Origin: Patescibacteria group bacterium
Lineage (GTDB): Bacteria; Patescibacteria; Microgenomatia; Levybacterales; UBA12049
Length of the DNA: 13,682 nt
NCBI GenBank assembly: GCA_023381035.1
Contig: JAMCTK010000007.1
Coordinates: 1-13,682 of the forward strand
Direction: 5' to 3'
Positions 1 to 12,500 of the stretch are shown here, piece after piece. A program made the translations under genes and the position numbers. How positions within the stretch are numbered: the first letter of the stretch is position 1; each line of letters starts with the position of its first letter. The notes below the pieces were generated by a model, which was given only the letters and a program-made list of their open reading frames with translations, was not told where the DNA came from and searched no databases.

Positions 1-116
1 TTAAAAAGAAGCCCGCGCCTATCTTTCCTTAGAATCAATTGGTTTTTTTATATTAATCTTATTACTAATGATTCCGATCGGAGGTTTTTCTTTGGGAGAG
101 TTTATATTCAACCTAC

Positions 117-2665
<2,549 letters not shown>

Positions 2666-2669
<4 letters not shown>

Positions 2670-4129
2670 CCCAGCTTTTCCTTTCTAAGACTGTTTAAGA
2701 AATCATTAAAAGTACTGTGTTTGCTAACCAGCTCATCGATCTTTTGTTTAAAACCAGAGCTCTTTTCATATTGATCAATTAATTTTTTCATTTCTTTCTC
2801 AACGTCTTCTAAAGATTTATCTTCCCAACTCCCCAACCATAAAAGACCAAACAGGTAAGATTGCATACTGGGTGGAATAATGTCATTGGCTGCCTGATTA
2901 AAGAAGAAAAGAACCTTATCCCCGGTTGCAAGAATCTTTTTAATATTATCATTTAATTCTGCTCCAAAATGAATAAATGTCTGCATCTTTTCATATAAGG
3001 TCAAAAAACTGGTAAGTTCTCTGTTGATGTCTCTTGCCAGGGATGAGTGAGTTTGATGACCAACCCTTGTAACTGAAAGAAAGGGATTAATTGCAGGTCT
3101 TCTGCCTTTAGCAAATAAATCGCTGTCAAAATATATATGACCATCGGTCATAGACATAATGTTAGTTTGAATGTAGCCGGAAAGATCACCTTGAGTTGTT
3201 TCAACAACAGGAAGACATGTTATGGTAGCTGTCTTACCATCAGGCAGAGCAAAACAACCAGCTCTTTCCAAAAGCCTTGCATGAGTAAAAAACATATCTC
3301 CCGGATAAGAGTTTCTGCCCGGAAATCTTTTCCCTAAAAGGGCAATTTCCCGATAAAATTTAGCGTGCGTAGAGAGATCATCCAGTATGACAAGGCTGTC
3401 TCTGCCTTTATCCCTAAAGTATTCTGCAATCGTCATGGCAGAATAAGGAGTAAGATGAATCACTCCAGTTGGATCTTGCGGACTTGATCCGACAATTATA
3501 ACGTTTTGCATAACATTATTTTTACGGAAAAACTCCTCAACCTTACGGATATCTTGTCTCTTCTTGCCTATAGCGGCGTAAACACATACTGTTCCGCTTT
3601 TGGCCTGAGTTAATACTGTTCTTAGCAAAAAGTCTGTTTTACCGGTTTTTCTGTCTCCGATAACCAATTCTCTTTGTCCTTTTCCGACAGGAAGCATCAT
3701 GTCGATTATGACAACTCCTGTATTTAAAGTCTCTCTGATTCTATGTCGGGATGAAATATCTAAAGGAGCAAACTCTATTGGTCTCTTTTCCAACTTTTTA
3801 CCCTTAAAATCAGAGTCATCAAGCGGAATTCCAAGAGGAGAGAGAGTATGTCCTAAAAGCGCTTCACCCACAGATATCTCTAGTGTTTTGTTTGTACGAG
3901 TAGCCCTAACTCCTGAATTAAGTTCATTTTCAGTAAAAATAGTTGCCTCAACTTCATCACTTCCTAAATTTGAGATTTGGCCAAATCCACCGTCTTCAAA
4001 AATTATCAATTCTTGCGGTTTTGCCCCAGGAAGTCCGTTTATGTGAGCTATCGAATGAACAACCTCAGAAACAAAGCCAATCTCTCCTGTCTTTTCTAAA
4101 TTTTTTTTAAAATCCGCTTTTGTGAACAT
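2666..4129 (-). CDS. atpA: F1-type ATPase alpha subunit (regulatory nucleotide-binding)
   Basis: Alpha alternates with beta in the head and supplies the arginine finger to beta active sites. The 487-aa protein shows Walker A GDRKTGKT at 158-165, preceded by the family block LPVGKGQREL. It also has the ILDDLSTHAKFYREI block (248-262), PGRNSYPGDMFFTHARLLERAG (270-291), and RPAINPFLSVTRVG (344-357) with arginine finger R355. Relative to E. coli alpha, Walker A comes about 11 residues earlier, so the extreme N-terminus that docks delta is shortened. This fits the short delta encoded just upstream. The start lies 11 nt after the delta stop without a visible Shine-Dalgarno; the stop overlaps gamma as ATGA. 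Confidence 0.95.
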
Positions 4130-4140
4130 TTAAATTGAAT

Positions 4141-4611
4141 CTAATTATTGGTCACTAACTTTGACATAATCACTTCCCTGTCGCTAACCAATTTGTCTTT
4201 TAAGATTTGTGTAAGTGCATAATCCTTGTAAATTCCTCCGAAAACAACTTCGGCTCCAGCAACAATTTCCGCATTCTTCTTAAAATCAACCACAATTTTT
4301 TCTCCTAGATTTTCTTTTACCCACCTGTTTACCTTCGTAATTAAGCTTTCCGTCGGCTCAAAAGCAATTGTTAAGGTTAAAACTTTAAAATCTGAAATCT
4401 CTTTTTCAAACTGTTCAACAATAGCCTTAACCTTAGACTTATCAAATTTTACTTTTCCCAAAAGAGCATAAGTCGATGCCCGAATTAGTTTTTTTAAAGA
4501 TTCCTTACAATCTTTTTTGTATATCTCCTGTTTAATAACCTCGATTTCTTCCTTTGCAAGGCTTAAATCTGCTTTTGTTCTGACATTAGAAAAAAAAACG
4601 AAACTTTGCAT
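4141..4611 (-). CDS. atpH: F1-type ATPase delta subunit (OSCP-like), short
   Basis: Delta joins the peripheral stalk (b) to the top of the alpha3beta3 head. The product is 156 aa against about 175-180 usually. The first ~85 residues are helical and weakly conserved. The C-terminal part has the family pattern: a VLTLTIAFEPTESLITKV strand-helix near 78-95, then NAEIVAGAEVVFGGIYKDYAL near 113-133, corresponding to the usual liGGv...gd.viD.S motif, then a final helix. I use the ATG at 4609-4611, whose A is the last base of the b stop (TGATG), with AAAGGAAG about 6 nt upstream. An in-frame TTG at 4614 is possible but less likely. The assignment rests on the C-terminal motif and its place between b and alpha. 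Confidence 0.8.
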   Translation of the reverse strand: MQSFVFFSNVRTKADLSLAKEEIEVIKQEIYKKDCKESLKKLIRASTYALLGKVKFDKSKVKAIVEQFEKEISDFKVLTLTIAFEPTESLITKVNRWVKENLGEKIVVDFKKNAEIVAGAEVVFGGIYKDYALTQILKDKLVSDREVIMSKLVTNN

Positions 4612-5231
4612 CAAACTTCCTTTAAAAGACCTTGTTTTGCTTTATCTAAGGCTTCTAAAACCAACTCTTCGTGCTTTTTAGGCTCAATTGTCTGTCCGAT
4701 TACAGACTCTGCAACATAACCGAGCACTGAATAAATTGAATCATCAACTTTTTTCAGCTGAGTCTTCTTGTATTCCTCTATCTCTTTTCTTGCTTGTTCA
4801 TAATCAGCTGTAATCCTTTCATGAACCTTTTTTTGCGAATTAAATGTTTCTTCTTTTATGGTTTCATGAAAACCTTCTACCTCTTTAAGAGTATCTTTTT
4901 CAATATCTTTTGACTTGCGTTGTAAAAGGTTGAGGTTTCTGTTTTTAAGCTCCTCCAATCCCTCTTTGTATTTTTCAATTATTTTTTCTGATAGTGATTC
5001 AAATTTTGCAAGTTGTTTTTTGGAAGCAGTATCTATTTCGGTTTTTAACAACTCTTGTTCTTTTCCATAGTCTTCTCTTTCCAATCTTGAACTTAGCAGC
5101 TCTTTTTCCCTTTCAAGTTTTTTGATTTTCCAAGCTGTTCTTTCATGAGCAATGGCAATTACGACAACAATTAAGGCTAGAAAAACTATCACTGTTACAA
5201 ATCCATAATAAAAAGCAAGATCAAGATACAT
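4611..5231 (-). CDS. atpF: F-type ATPase b subunit-like peripheral stalk protein, long form
   Basis: Subunit b anchors the peripheral stalk in the membrane and holds the head against rotation. The 206-aa product has one N-terminal membrane helix (about residues 7-28, FYYGFVTVIVFLALIVVVIA). A very charged Lys/Glu-rich coiled coil follows for about 165 residues. The C-terminal patch YVAESVIGQTIEPKKHEELV resembles the delta-binding end of b (aEkiIGr.ld...h..li). Typical b subunits are about 155-170 aa, so the stalk is extended by about 40 residues. Only one b gene is present, so a homodimer is likely. It begins 4 nt after the c-like gene and its TGA overlaps the delta ATG. Confidence 0.82.
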   Translation of the reverse strand: MYLDLAFYYGFVTVIVFLALIVVVIAIAHERTAWKIKKLEREKELLSSRLEREDYGKEQELLKTEIDTASKKQLAKFESLSEKIIEKYKEGLEELKNRNLNLLQRKSKDIEKDTLKEVEGFHETIKEETFNSQKKVHERITADYEQARKEIEEYKKTQLKKVDDSIYSVLGYVAESVIGQTIEPKKHEELVLEALDKAKQGLLKEV

Positions 5232-5235
5232 ATAT

Positions 5236-6060
<825 letters not shown>

Positions 6061-6156
6061 GAAAAAAATGAAGCTAAAGTTAAACATGATAATCAAACAT
6101 GAAATAAATCCTATAATAATCAAAAATTATTTACATTATTTGCAAAATATAACTTC

Positions 6157-6185
6157 TTGACAAGACCCATAAGTAGAAATATCAT
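6157..6185 (+). promoter_or_regulatory. Strong sigma70-type promoter; transcript probably leaderless
   Basis: TTGACA (6157-6162) is followed after exactly 17 nt by TATCAT (6180-6185). Transcription would start about 6-7 nt downstream, at or next to the ATG at 6192, so the mRNA for the small helix-turn-helix gene would have essentially no 5' leader. No Shine-Dalgarno is present, consistent with this. Confidence 0.62.
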
Positions 6186-6191
6186 TTAACT

Positions 6192-6374
6192 ATGAAGCGA
6201 CTTTCTATCGGAGAAGCAGCTAGGACTCTAAATGTTTCACCTCTAACCCTTAGGCGATGGGACAAAGCCGGTAAGCTTGTGCCTTCAAGAACAAAAGGAA
6301 ATCAGAGAAGATATTGCCTGAATTGCCTAAGAAAAGCATTTTTGATAAAAAAAGGGAAAGCTGTTGATTCTTAA
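6192..6374 (+). CDS. Small MerR/excisionase-type helix-turn-helix DNA-binding protein
   Basis: The 60-aa protein is essentially a single winged helix-turn-helix. LSIGEAARTLNVSPLTLRRW (residues 4-23) is the helix-turn-helix core, and KAGKLVPSRTKGNQRRY (25-41) is the wing typical of MerR and excisionase families. After RRY, where relatives have a helix like LEDLE.F, this protein has CLNCLRKAF and a short basic tail with two cysteines, then stops. About 25 of the first 41 residues match the N-terminus of the giant protein encoded next, so the two are clear paralogues. With no effector or dimerisation domain it is probably a local DNA-binding regulator, or an antagonist competing for the same sites. 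It could also be the remnant of a duplicated longer gene. It starts directly at a predicted transcription start. Confidence 0.72.
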   Translation: MKRLSIGEAARTLNVSPLTLRRWDKAGKLVPSRTKGNQRRYCLNCLRKAFLIKKGKAVDS

Positions 6375-6426
6375 TTTAAAAAGCTTAATTTTAAAAATTT
6401 TGCTTCGAAACCTTATCACTTCCCTC

Positions 6427-6455
6427 TTGACAACCATATCAAAATCTGTCGTAAT
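6427..6455 (+). promoter_or_regulatory. Possible promoter of the giant fibre gene
   Basis: A perfect TTGACA (6427-6432) shares its context TCTTGACAA with the promoter of the small helix-turn-helix gene. With 17-nt spacing the -10 would be CGTAAT (6450-6455), only a partial match; GTAATT one base on is an alternative. The leader would run about 55 nt and include the 12-bp inverted repeat before the ATG at 6516. Confidence 0.38.
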
Positions 6456-6468
6456 TAAAAGTGAATCA

Positions 6469-6504
6469 AAAATTTGGACATTTTAACTAATTTGTCCAAA
6501 TTTT
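6469..6504. repeat. Perfect 12-bp inverted repeat, 12-nt spacer, just upstream of the giant gene
   Basis: AAAATTTGGACA (6469-6480) and TGTCCAAATTTT (6493-6504) are perfect inverted copies separated by 12 nt, ending 11 nt before the ATG at 6516. As DNA this could be an operator for a dimeric helix-turn-helix protein, with the two half-sites about 24 bp centre to centre. As RNA it could form a stem-loop just ahead of the start codon. There is no T-run after it, so it is not an intrinsic terminator. Confidence 0.8.
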
Positions 6505-6515
6505 ACACTGCCCTA

Positions 6516-9500
6516 ATGAAGAATTTATTAACAGTCAGAGAAGCGGCTAAATTTCTGGGAATAGCTTCGAAAACACTGAGAAGATGGGAGAAGGCAGGCA
6601 GACTGGTTCCTCAACGAACTTTTGGCAACCACAGAAGATACAAACTTGAACAACTTGAAGATTTCTCCAGAAAGGGAAAAAGAATTTTACCTAAAATTGA
6701 GCCTGAAAATTCTTCTAATCCTATCCCGGACATGATTCCGGACCTGTCCTCTCCTCTTCTTAAAATTGATAAAACCAAGAAAGCGGTAATCGCAGGCAAC
6801 CTAGCTGTGATGCTTTTGGTTTCATCCCTAGTGGTCTTAACCAAAACCGGAGTAATTAAGCCTCTTTTTAAAGATGCTGAAGTAACAAGAATGGCGTCCG
6901 TTAGAGGATTAACCTATGAAAACAAGGCAGTTCTAGGAGAATCAACAAGCTCCCCCGCTTATGTTTTTAACGTTAATGTAGTATCTGAATTTAATGAAGA
7001 TGCAAATTTTAAAAAAGGTTTAAAAGTTAATGGCAAAACTGTCCTTGGAGATACAGTTATTGGAGGCACCATTACTACCGAAAACAAAGATTTGAATTTA
7101 GGAACTGGTAAGATAACAGCTTCAAATGTGCTTTACTCTATTAAAGCAGGTAGTGGATTAAGTGTTGAAACTGGACAAAATCCAACCATAGCAAATACCG
7201 GGGTTCTATCTGTGGGAGGCAAAACAGGAGCAGTTGCTCTGACTAACGGAACAGGTATTACTATAGATGGTCTAACTATTACTAATTCTGATACCGGATC
7301 ATCACAAAAAATATTTAAAACTATTAAAATAGGCAGCGACTCAATAGCAGCAGGAAGCAACACAGACACGTTGGAATTAATAGCAGGTAGTGGTATCACA
7401 CTAGCTAGTAATGTATCAGACAAGGAGATTACCATATCATCTGCTTCGACTGTTTACACAGGAGGAACTGATATTTCCATCTCTGGGTTAACTATTAGTA
7501 ACAGCTCTACTTTAGAAAGTGTTACCGACAGAGGAGCAACAACATCTAATCTGTTAACTTTAAACGGAGGGATAACCATTGGAAACTTAAGTGGAATACT
7601 CAAAGCATCTTCAGGGCTGGTATCAGGTGCCGCAACTACATCAGATCTAACCGAAGGAACAAACCTCTATTTTACAGATGCCAGAGCTAGAAGCGCTTTT
7701 TCTGCAACAGGTCCATTAGTCTACAACAGTTCTACTGGCGGCCTAACTCTTAACTACGGGGGCAACCTTACTCTGAATGGATCCAATTTAGATGTTGTAA
7801 ATAACCCAACTTTTTCTGATTTAGTTTCCTTAAACGGAGGAGCAACCATTCCAGCTAACCAAAGCTTAACCGTTTCCGGAAATATTGCATCAAATCTGCT
7901 TCCTTCTGCTACAGATACCTATAACCTAGGAAGTTCATCCTATCAATTTAATAATATCTACGGAAAAAACCTTACTCTGGCTGGAAATTTAATAACCTCA
8001 GGGGCAATTTCAGGTCATTGGCAAAGAGTTGATGGATTAATCTCTCCTGTTAACATAAGCGATGATTTTGCGATCGGTGGAGCTTCAACCTCATCTGCCA
8101 AGATATATTTCTCGGGAACAAATGACTATGCAACAATTGGAGCAAAACTTGTTATTGCTCCACTTTCTGACGAAGACCCTTCTTTGCAGATAAGAGGTGC
8201 CCCTTCTCCTACCGCAAATATCTTTGAAGTTACTAATAATGCTGGAACTTCCACTTTTATGGCAATCGATAAGAATGGAGTGCTAACAGTAGGAGGATCA
8301 AGAATGACAAATACCGGAATTCTTGAAGCAGGAGACGCAATTAACCTTACAGGCTTATCAAGTACTGTGGTCGGAACCGCTGTAGAAGGCGGATGGACTC
8401 TAAATGGAAATGGATTTACATATCGAAGAGCAATTACCGTACAGAACACATCAGGATCAACAATTCCTGTCAACCATGAAATAACTGCAAGCTTAACCGG
8501 GAGTGACGCAAGTCAAGTTTATGCTCAAACCAACACTCAAACAGCTCCATATTATGATTTTAGGCTTTCCTACGGATTATCAACTGAAATTGCCAGAAAC
8601 GTAACTGCATTTGCAAGCGATGGTGTAACATTTAAGTTCCAGATTCAAAGCGCAATAACTGCCGGAAACTCAGACACCTACTATATTTATTACAGAAATA
8701 CTTCTTTATCCTCCATTCCAGCCCAGTACTCCAGCTATGAATCATCTGTTGATATTGACATGGCTGAAACAACAACAGGATGGTCATCAGCCCATTCTGA
8801 TTTTGCCTTATCCCAAGAACTAGTTGTTGCAAATCAAGGACTTGCTTCAATAAAAGCAGCTGGAGGGGTTGGAAGCGTTAACACCTTTGCAACAACTAGT
8901 CAGGGACAATTCTCAACTGGCTTAAGAAACGCAGCAATTGCTAACCTGGATATCTCAGGAACTAGATACATATATGTGCTGGGGGGAAGCGATGGAACAA
9001 CTGCTCAGTCAGCAATTCTTAAAACTACCATCTCTTCAAACAACTCAGGAGCTCTTTCAACAATGTCTACAACTCTTCCTGCAGGATCAGGAGCAACAGA
9101 TGGTGTATCTATTGCCTATGCCGGAACAGTCGCAGTTGACGATGGAGACGAGACAGATGGAACACTGGATCTAACTAATGGAGCAACAGATTGCGCAGGC
9201 TTAGGAATGTCCTGGAATGCAGGAGCGTCAACTTGCACATTGCAAACCGCATCATCTAATGGCGCCGGACCGAGCGTAGGAGCAAACACGCAATATGGAG
9301 GTCATTCCTTCACCATCCCTTCAGGGGCAAACGCCGGGAAGATATTGACTGTCATGGGAAACACTATTCAAACCACTAGAATTTATGATCCTGCAACTAA
9401 TACTTTCGGGGCAGGACCTAACACTGGAGCAAGTGCAGGCCGCGGTGCGCACTCCTTCACCATCCCTTCAGGAGCAAACGCCGGGAAGATATTGACTGTT

Positions 9501-12500
9501 TTAGGAAATAATGGCGTAACTACAAAAATCTACGATCCTGCAACTAATACTTTCGGAACAGGACCAAGTTTAGGCTATAATGCAAAAGATGGTGCGCACT
9601 CCTTCACCATCCCTTCAGGAGCAAACGCCGGGAAGATACTGACTATCACGGGAGGCAATACCACGGTCACCAGAATCTACGATCCTGCAACTAATACATA
9701 TGACACAGGACCGGATTTAGGGACAGCAGCAAATCATGGATCTCACTCCTTCACCATCCCTTCAGGAGCAAACGCCGGGAAGATATTGACTGTTTTAGGA
9801 AATGGTAGCGTAACTACAAAAATCTATGATCCTGCAACCAATACTTACGGGGCAGGACCTAATGTATTCAGAGCTACAAATCTTGGATCTCACTCCTTCA
9901 CCATCCCTTCAGGAGCAAACGCCGGGAAGATAATAACTATTGCAGGAGGAACCATATCCAGTAGTAATATCTACGACCCTGCAACTAATACTTTTGCGGA
10001 TGGTCCTCTCTTAGGAAGAGGCGCAGGAGGTGGCTCAAATTCTTTTAGTATTTCTTCCGGCTACTATTCAGGGAAGATATTGACTGTCATGGGAAACTCT
10101 TCTATATACACAAAAATCTATGATCCTGCAACTAATACCTACTCTGATGGACCAAATCTAGTAGGAGGCGCTGCTGGAGATGGCTCTAATTCTTTCACTA
10201 TTCCTTCTGGTGCAAATGCTGGGAAAATATTAATTGTCTTAGGAGGGGGGGGTCAAATCTCTACAATTTTTGACCCAGGAAAGACCACTTTTAATTTCAC
10301 GACCGTTAATGTTGCCAATGGTACAATTCTCACCCATTCAGGAAATAATGCTCCCACAATTAAAGCAACCGGGAATGTCACAATCGCTGGAGCAATTAAT
10401 TTAAATGGGCTAAGCACATCAGGATCAGGAAACGGTGGAACAGGGCAAGCAGGCTGCAATGCTGGTTATGATTTTGGAGGAGGCGGAGGAGGAGGTTACG
10501 GAGGAGCCGGTGGAAACGGAAACAAAACTGGAAGTGAATGTGCAGCAAATGGTGGATCCAGTTACTCTGGATTTGCAGTTGGAAGCATTGGCGGAACAGG
10601 AGCTGCCACGGACGCTGGGGGAAACGGAGGAGGAGCAGTTAAAATCATAAGCAGTGGGACAATCAATATCTCCGGCTCTATAACTGCCAATGGGGCAAAT
10701 GGAAGTTCAGGTTGGGGAACAGGAGGAGGCGGAGGATCTGGAGGAGGAATTTGGCTTGAAGCCAATGTGATTACAAATACCGGAAGCATAACTGTAAACG
10801 GAGGAAGTGGAGGAACAGGGATCGGTCTTAGCGGATATGATGAATGGTATGGAGGGGGCGGAGGAGGCGGAGGAAGAATATTCTTAAGATACATTTCCTC
10901 AATAACACAAGGAACAACCACAGCTACTCAAGGAACCGGCGGAACTCCTTATGGAGCCGATGGAGGAGCAGGAGTAGTGGGACCATCTGTGTCTCTTGCC
11001 CCTGATAATCAAATCTACTTAATAGGAGGAAAAAATACATCAGGGAATCCGGTTTTGACTGTATATAAGTCGGTTCTTGACGGATCAAATGATCCAGGCA
11101 CTCTTGCTACCACATCTCAAGCTCAACTAGTAGAAGCAAGATACGGACACTCTGCCACTCTGGTAACTGAAGGATCCACTAATTATATCTATGTCGTAGG
11201 TGGTCATAATGGAACAGCTGGAGTCTCAACTGTATACAGAGGAACTATTGATGCTTCAAACAATATTGCTACCTCCCCAGGATGGGAAAGTCAGACTTCC
11301 CTATCTTCTGCCCTATACAATCATTCTGCAACAAATGCTTCAATCGGAGGAACAAACTATATATATATTCTTGGTGGCCTAAACTCTTCAGACACTGCCC
11401 AAACCAATGTATACAAGATTACCCTAAACGGATCAGGAGGAATAACTAGTATTGCAGACACAAACATTGATCTTCCTTCGGCAAGATCAGAAGGATCTGC
11501 TTTTGTTACAACGATTGGAACAACTAGTTATCTCTTCTATGTTGGAGGAAAGGACGAGAACGGAAACCCAACCACAACGGTGTATAGGGCTCTTCTTGAT
11601 GGTTCAGGAAACCCCGGAGTTTTTTCAACTACCGGTCAATCTCAACTTAATACAGCAATTTATGGTCATGGAATTGTACACGCAACAGGAGCTTCAAATA
11701 AAAATTATCTTTATGTATATGGAGGAGCCACAAATGCAGCTGGAACAACAGTTACGACCGAAGTAAATAAATCCACTATTAACGACATGACAAACTATGT
11801 TGCCACAAAAACCCTTGCATCTCCCGTTAACATGACAAGCAAAAACGACATTACTATGGATGTGAGGTCGGATTTAACAGGAGCGTATACAAAGTTTGAA
11901 TTCTATGACTCAACAGGAGGCTGGCAGACGTGCATTGACAGTTCTGATTTTTCAAGTGGAGTTTTGACTTTTGCTGCTGCACACACTTTTTACACCAAAG
12001 TTTGTGATGTATCGGCTGTATCATCTGCTAACAAGGATGCCATATCTTCGGTTAGATACTCTATTACATCTTCGCAATCTCAAGCGTTTAATGTATACAT
12101 AGACAATATTAAAGCTCAAGCCAGTGCAACAGTTAAATCTAACACTGTTACTGCGGCATCAGGACTGCTGGGAGCAGCAGACCTTACCCTAAAAGCCCAG
12201 GGAACAGGAGCTGTGCTTGTTAATTACTCCAGTGCTGGCGCTGCAGGAACAGGAGGAATAAAGGTTTACGATGGCGCTGCAGGTCAAATTTTTGCCGTAA
12301 CCTCAAGCGGAACCGCCTCTTCTGCTGCCCAATTAACTCTGACCGGTGCATCTGCTTCTGCGGCACTCAATATTTTAAATGGACAAGATTTAGCAATAAA
12401 ATCGTCTGTTGGCGGAGACACAGGACTATCAACAGTTATGACAATTAAAAATGGCGGAAATGTTGGAGTAGGCACCTCCACTCCATCTGCAAAATTCCAA

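Noticed and set aside
73..82. TCCGATCGGA palindrome followed on the plus strand by a T-run, as a possible operon terminator
   Set aside because: There is no loop and the T-run is on the wrong strand for the atp operon.
19..111. Short minus-strand frame after epsilon, TTG start, 30 aa, coding-like (NINSPKEKPPIGIISNKI...)
   Set aside because: Only a TTG start, no clear ribosome-binding site, no recognised family; could be a read-through or frameshifted tail of epsilon but cannot be supported.
6474..6515. TTG start adding 14 residues to the giant protein
   Set aside because: The added codons run through the inverted repeat, and the paralogous 60-aa protein begins at the position equivalent to the ATG at 6516.
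9261..10293. Regular repeats as a CRISPR array
   Set aside because: The 147-nt period, in-frame protein repeats and coding context show kelch units, not spacers.
10562..10921. Proline-rich minus-strand frame opposite the Gly-rich segment
   Set aside because: It is the antisense shadow of GGN codons and has no independent start or context.
11200..11766. Plus-strand alternative frames rich in Gln and Leu inside the giant gene
   Set aside because: Shadow frames of the kelch repeats; the main frame is continuous and domain-rich.
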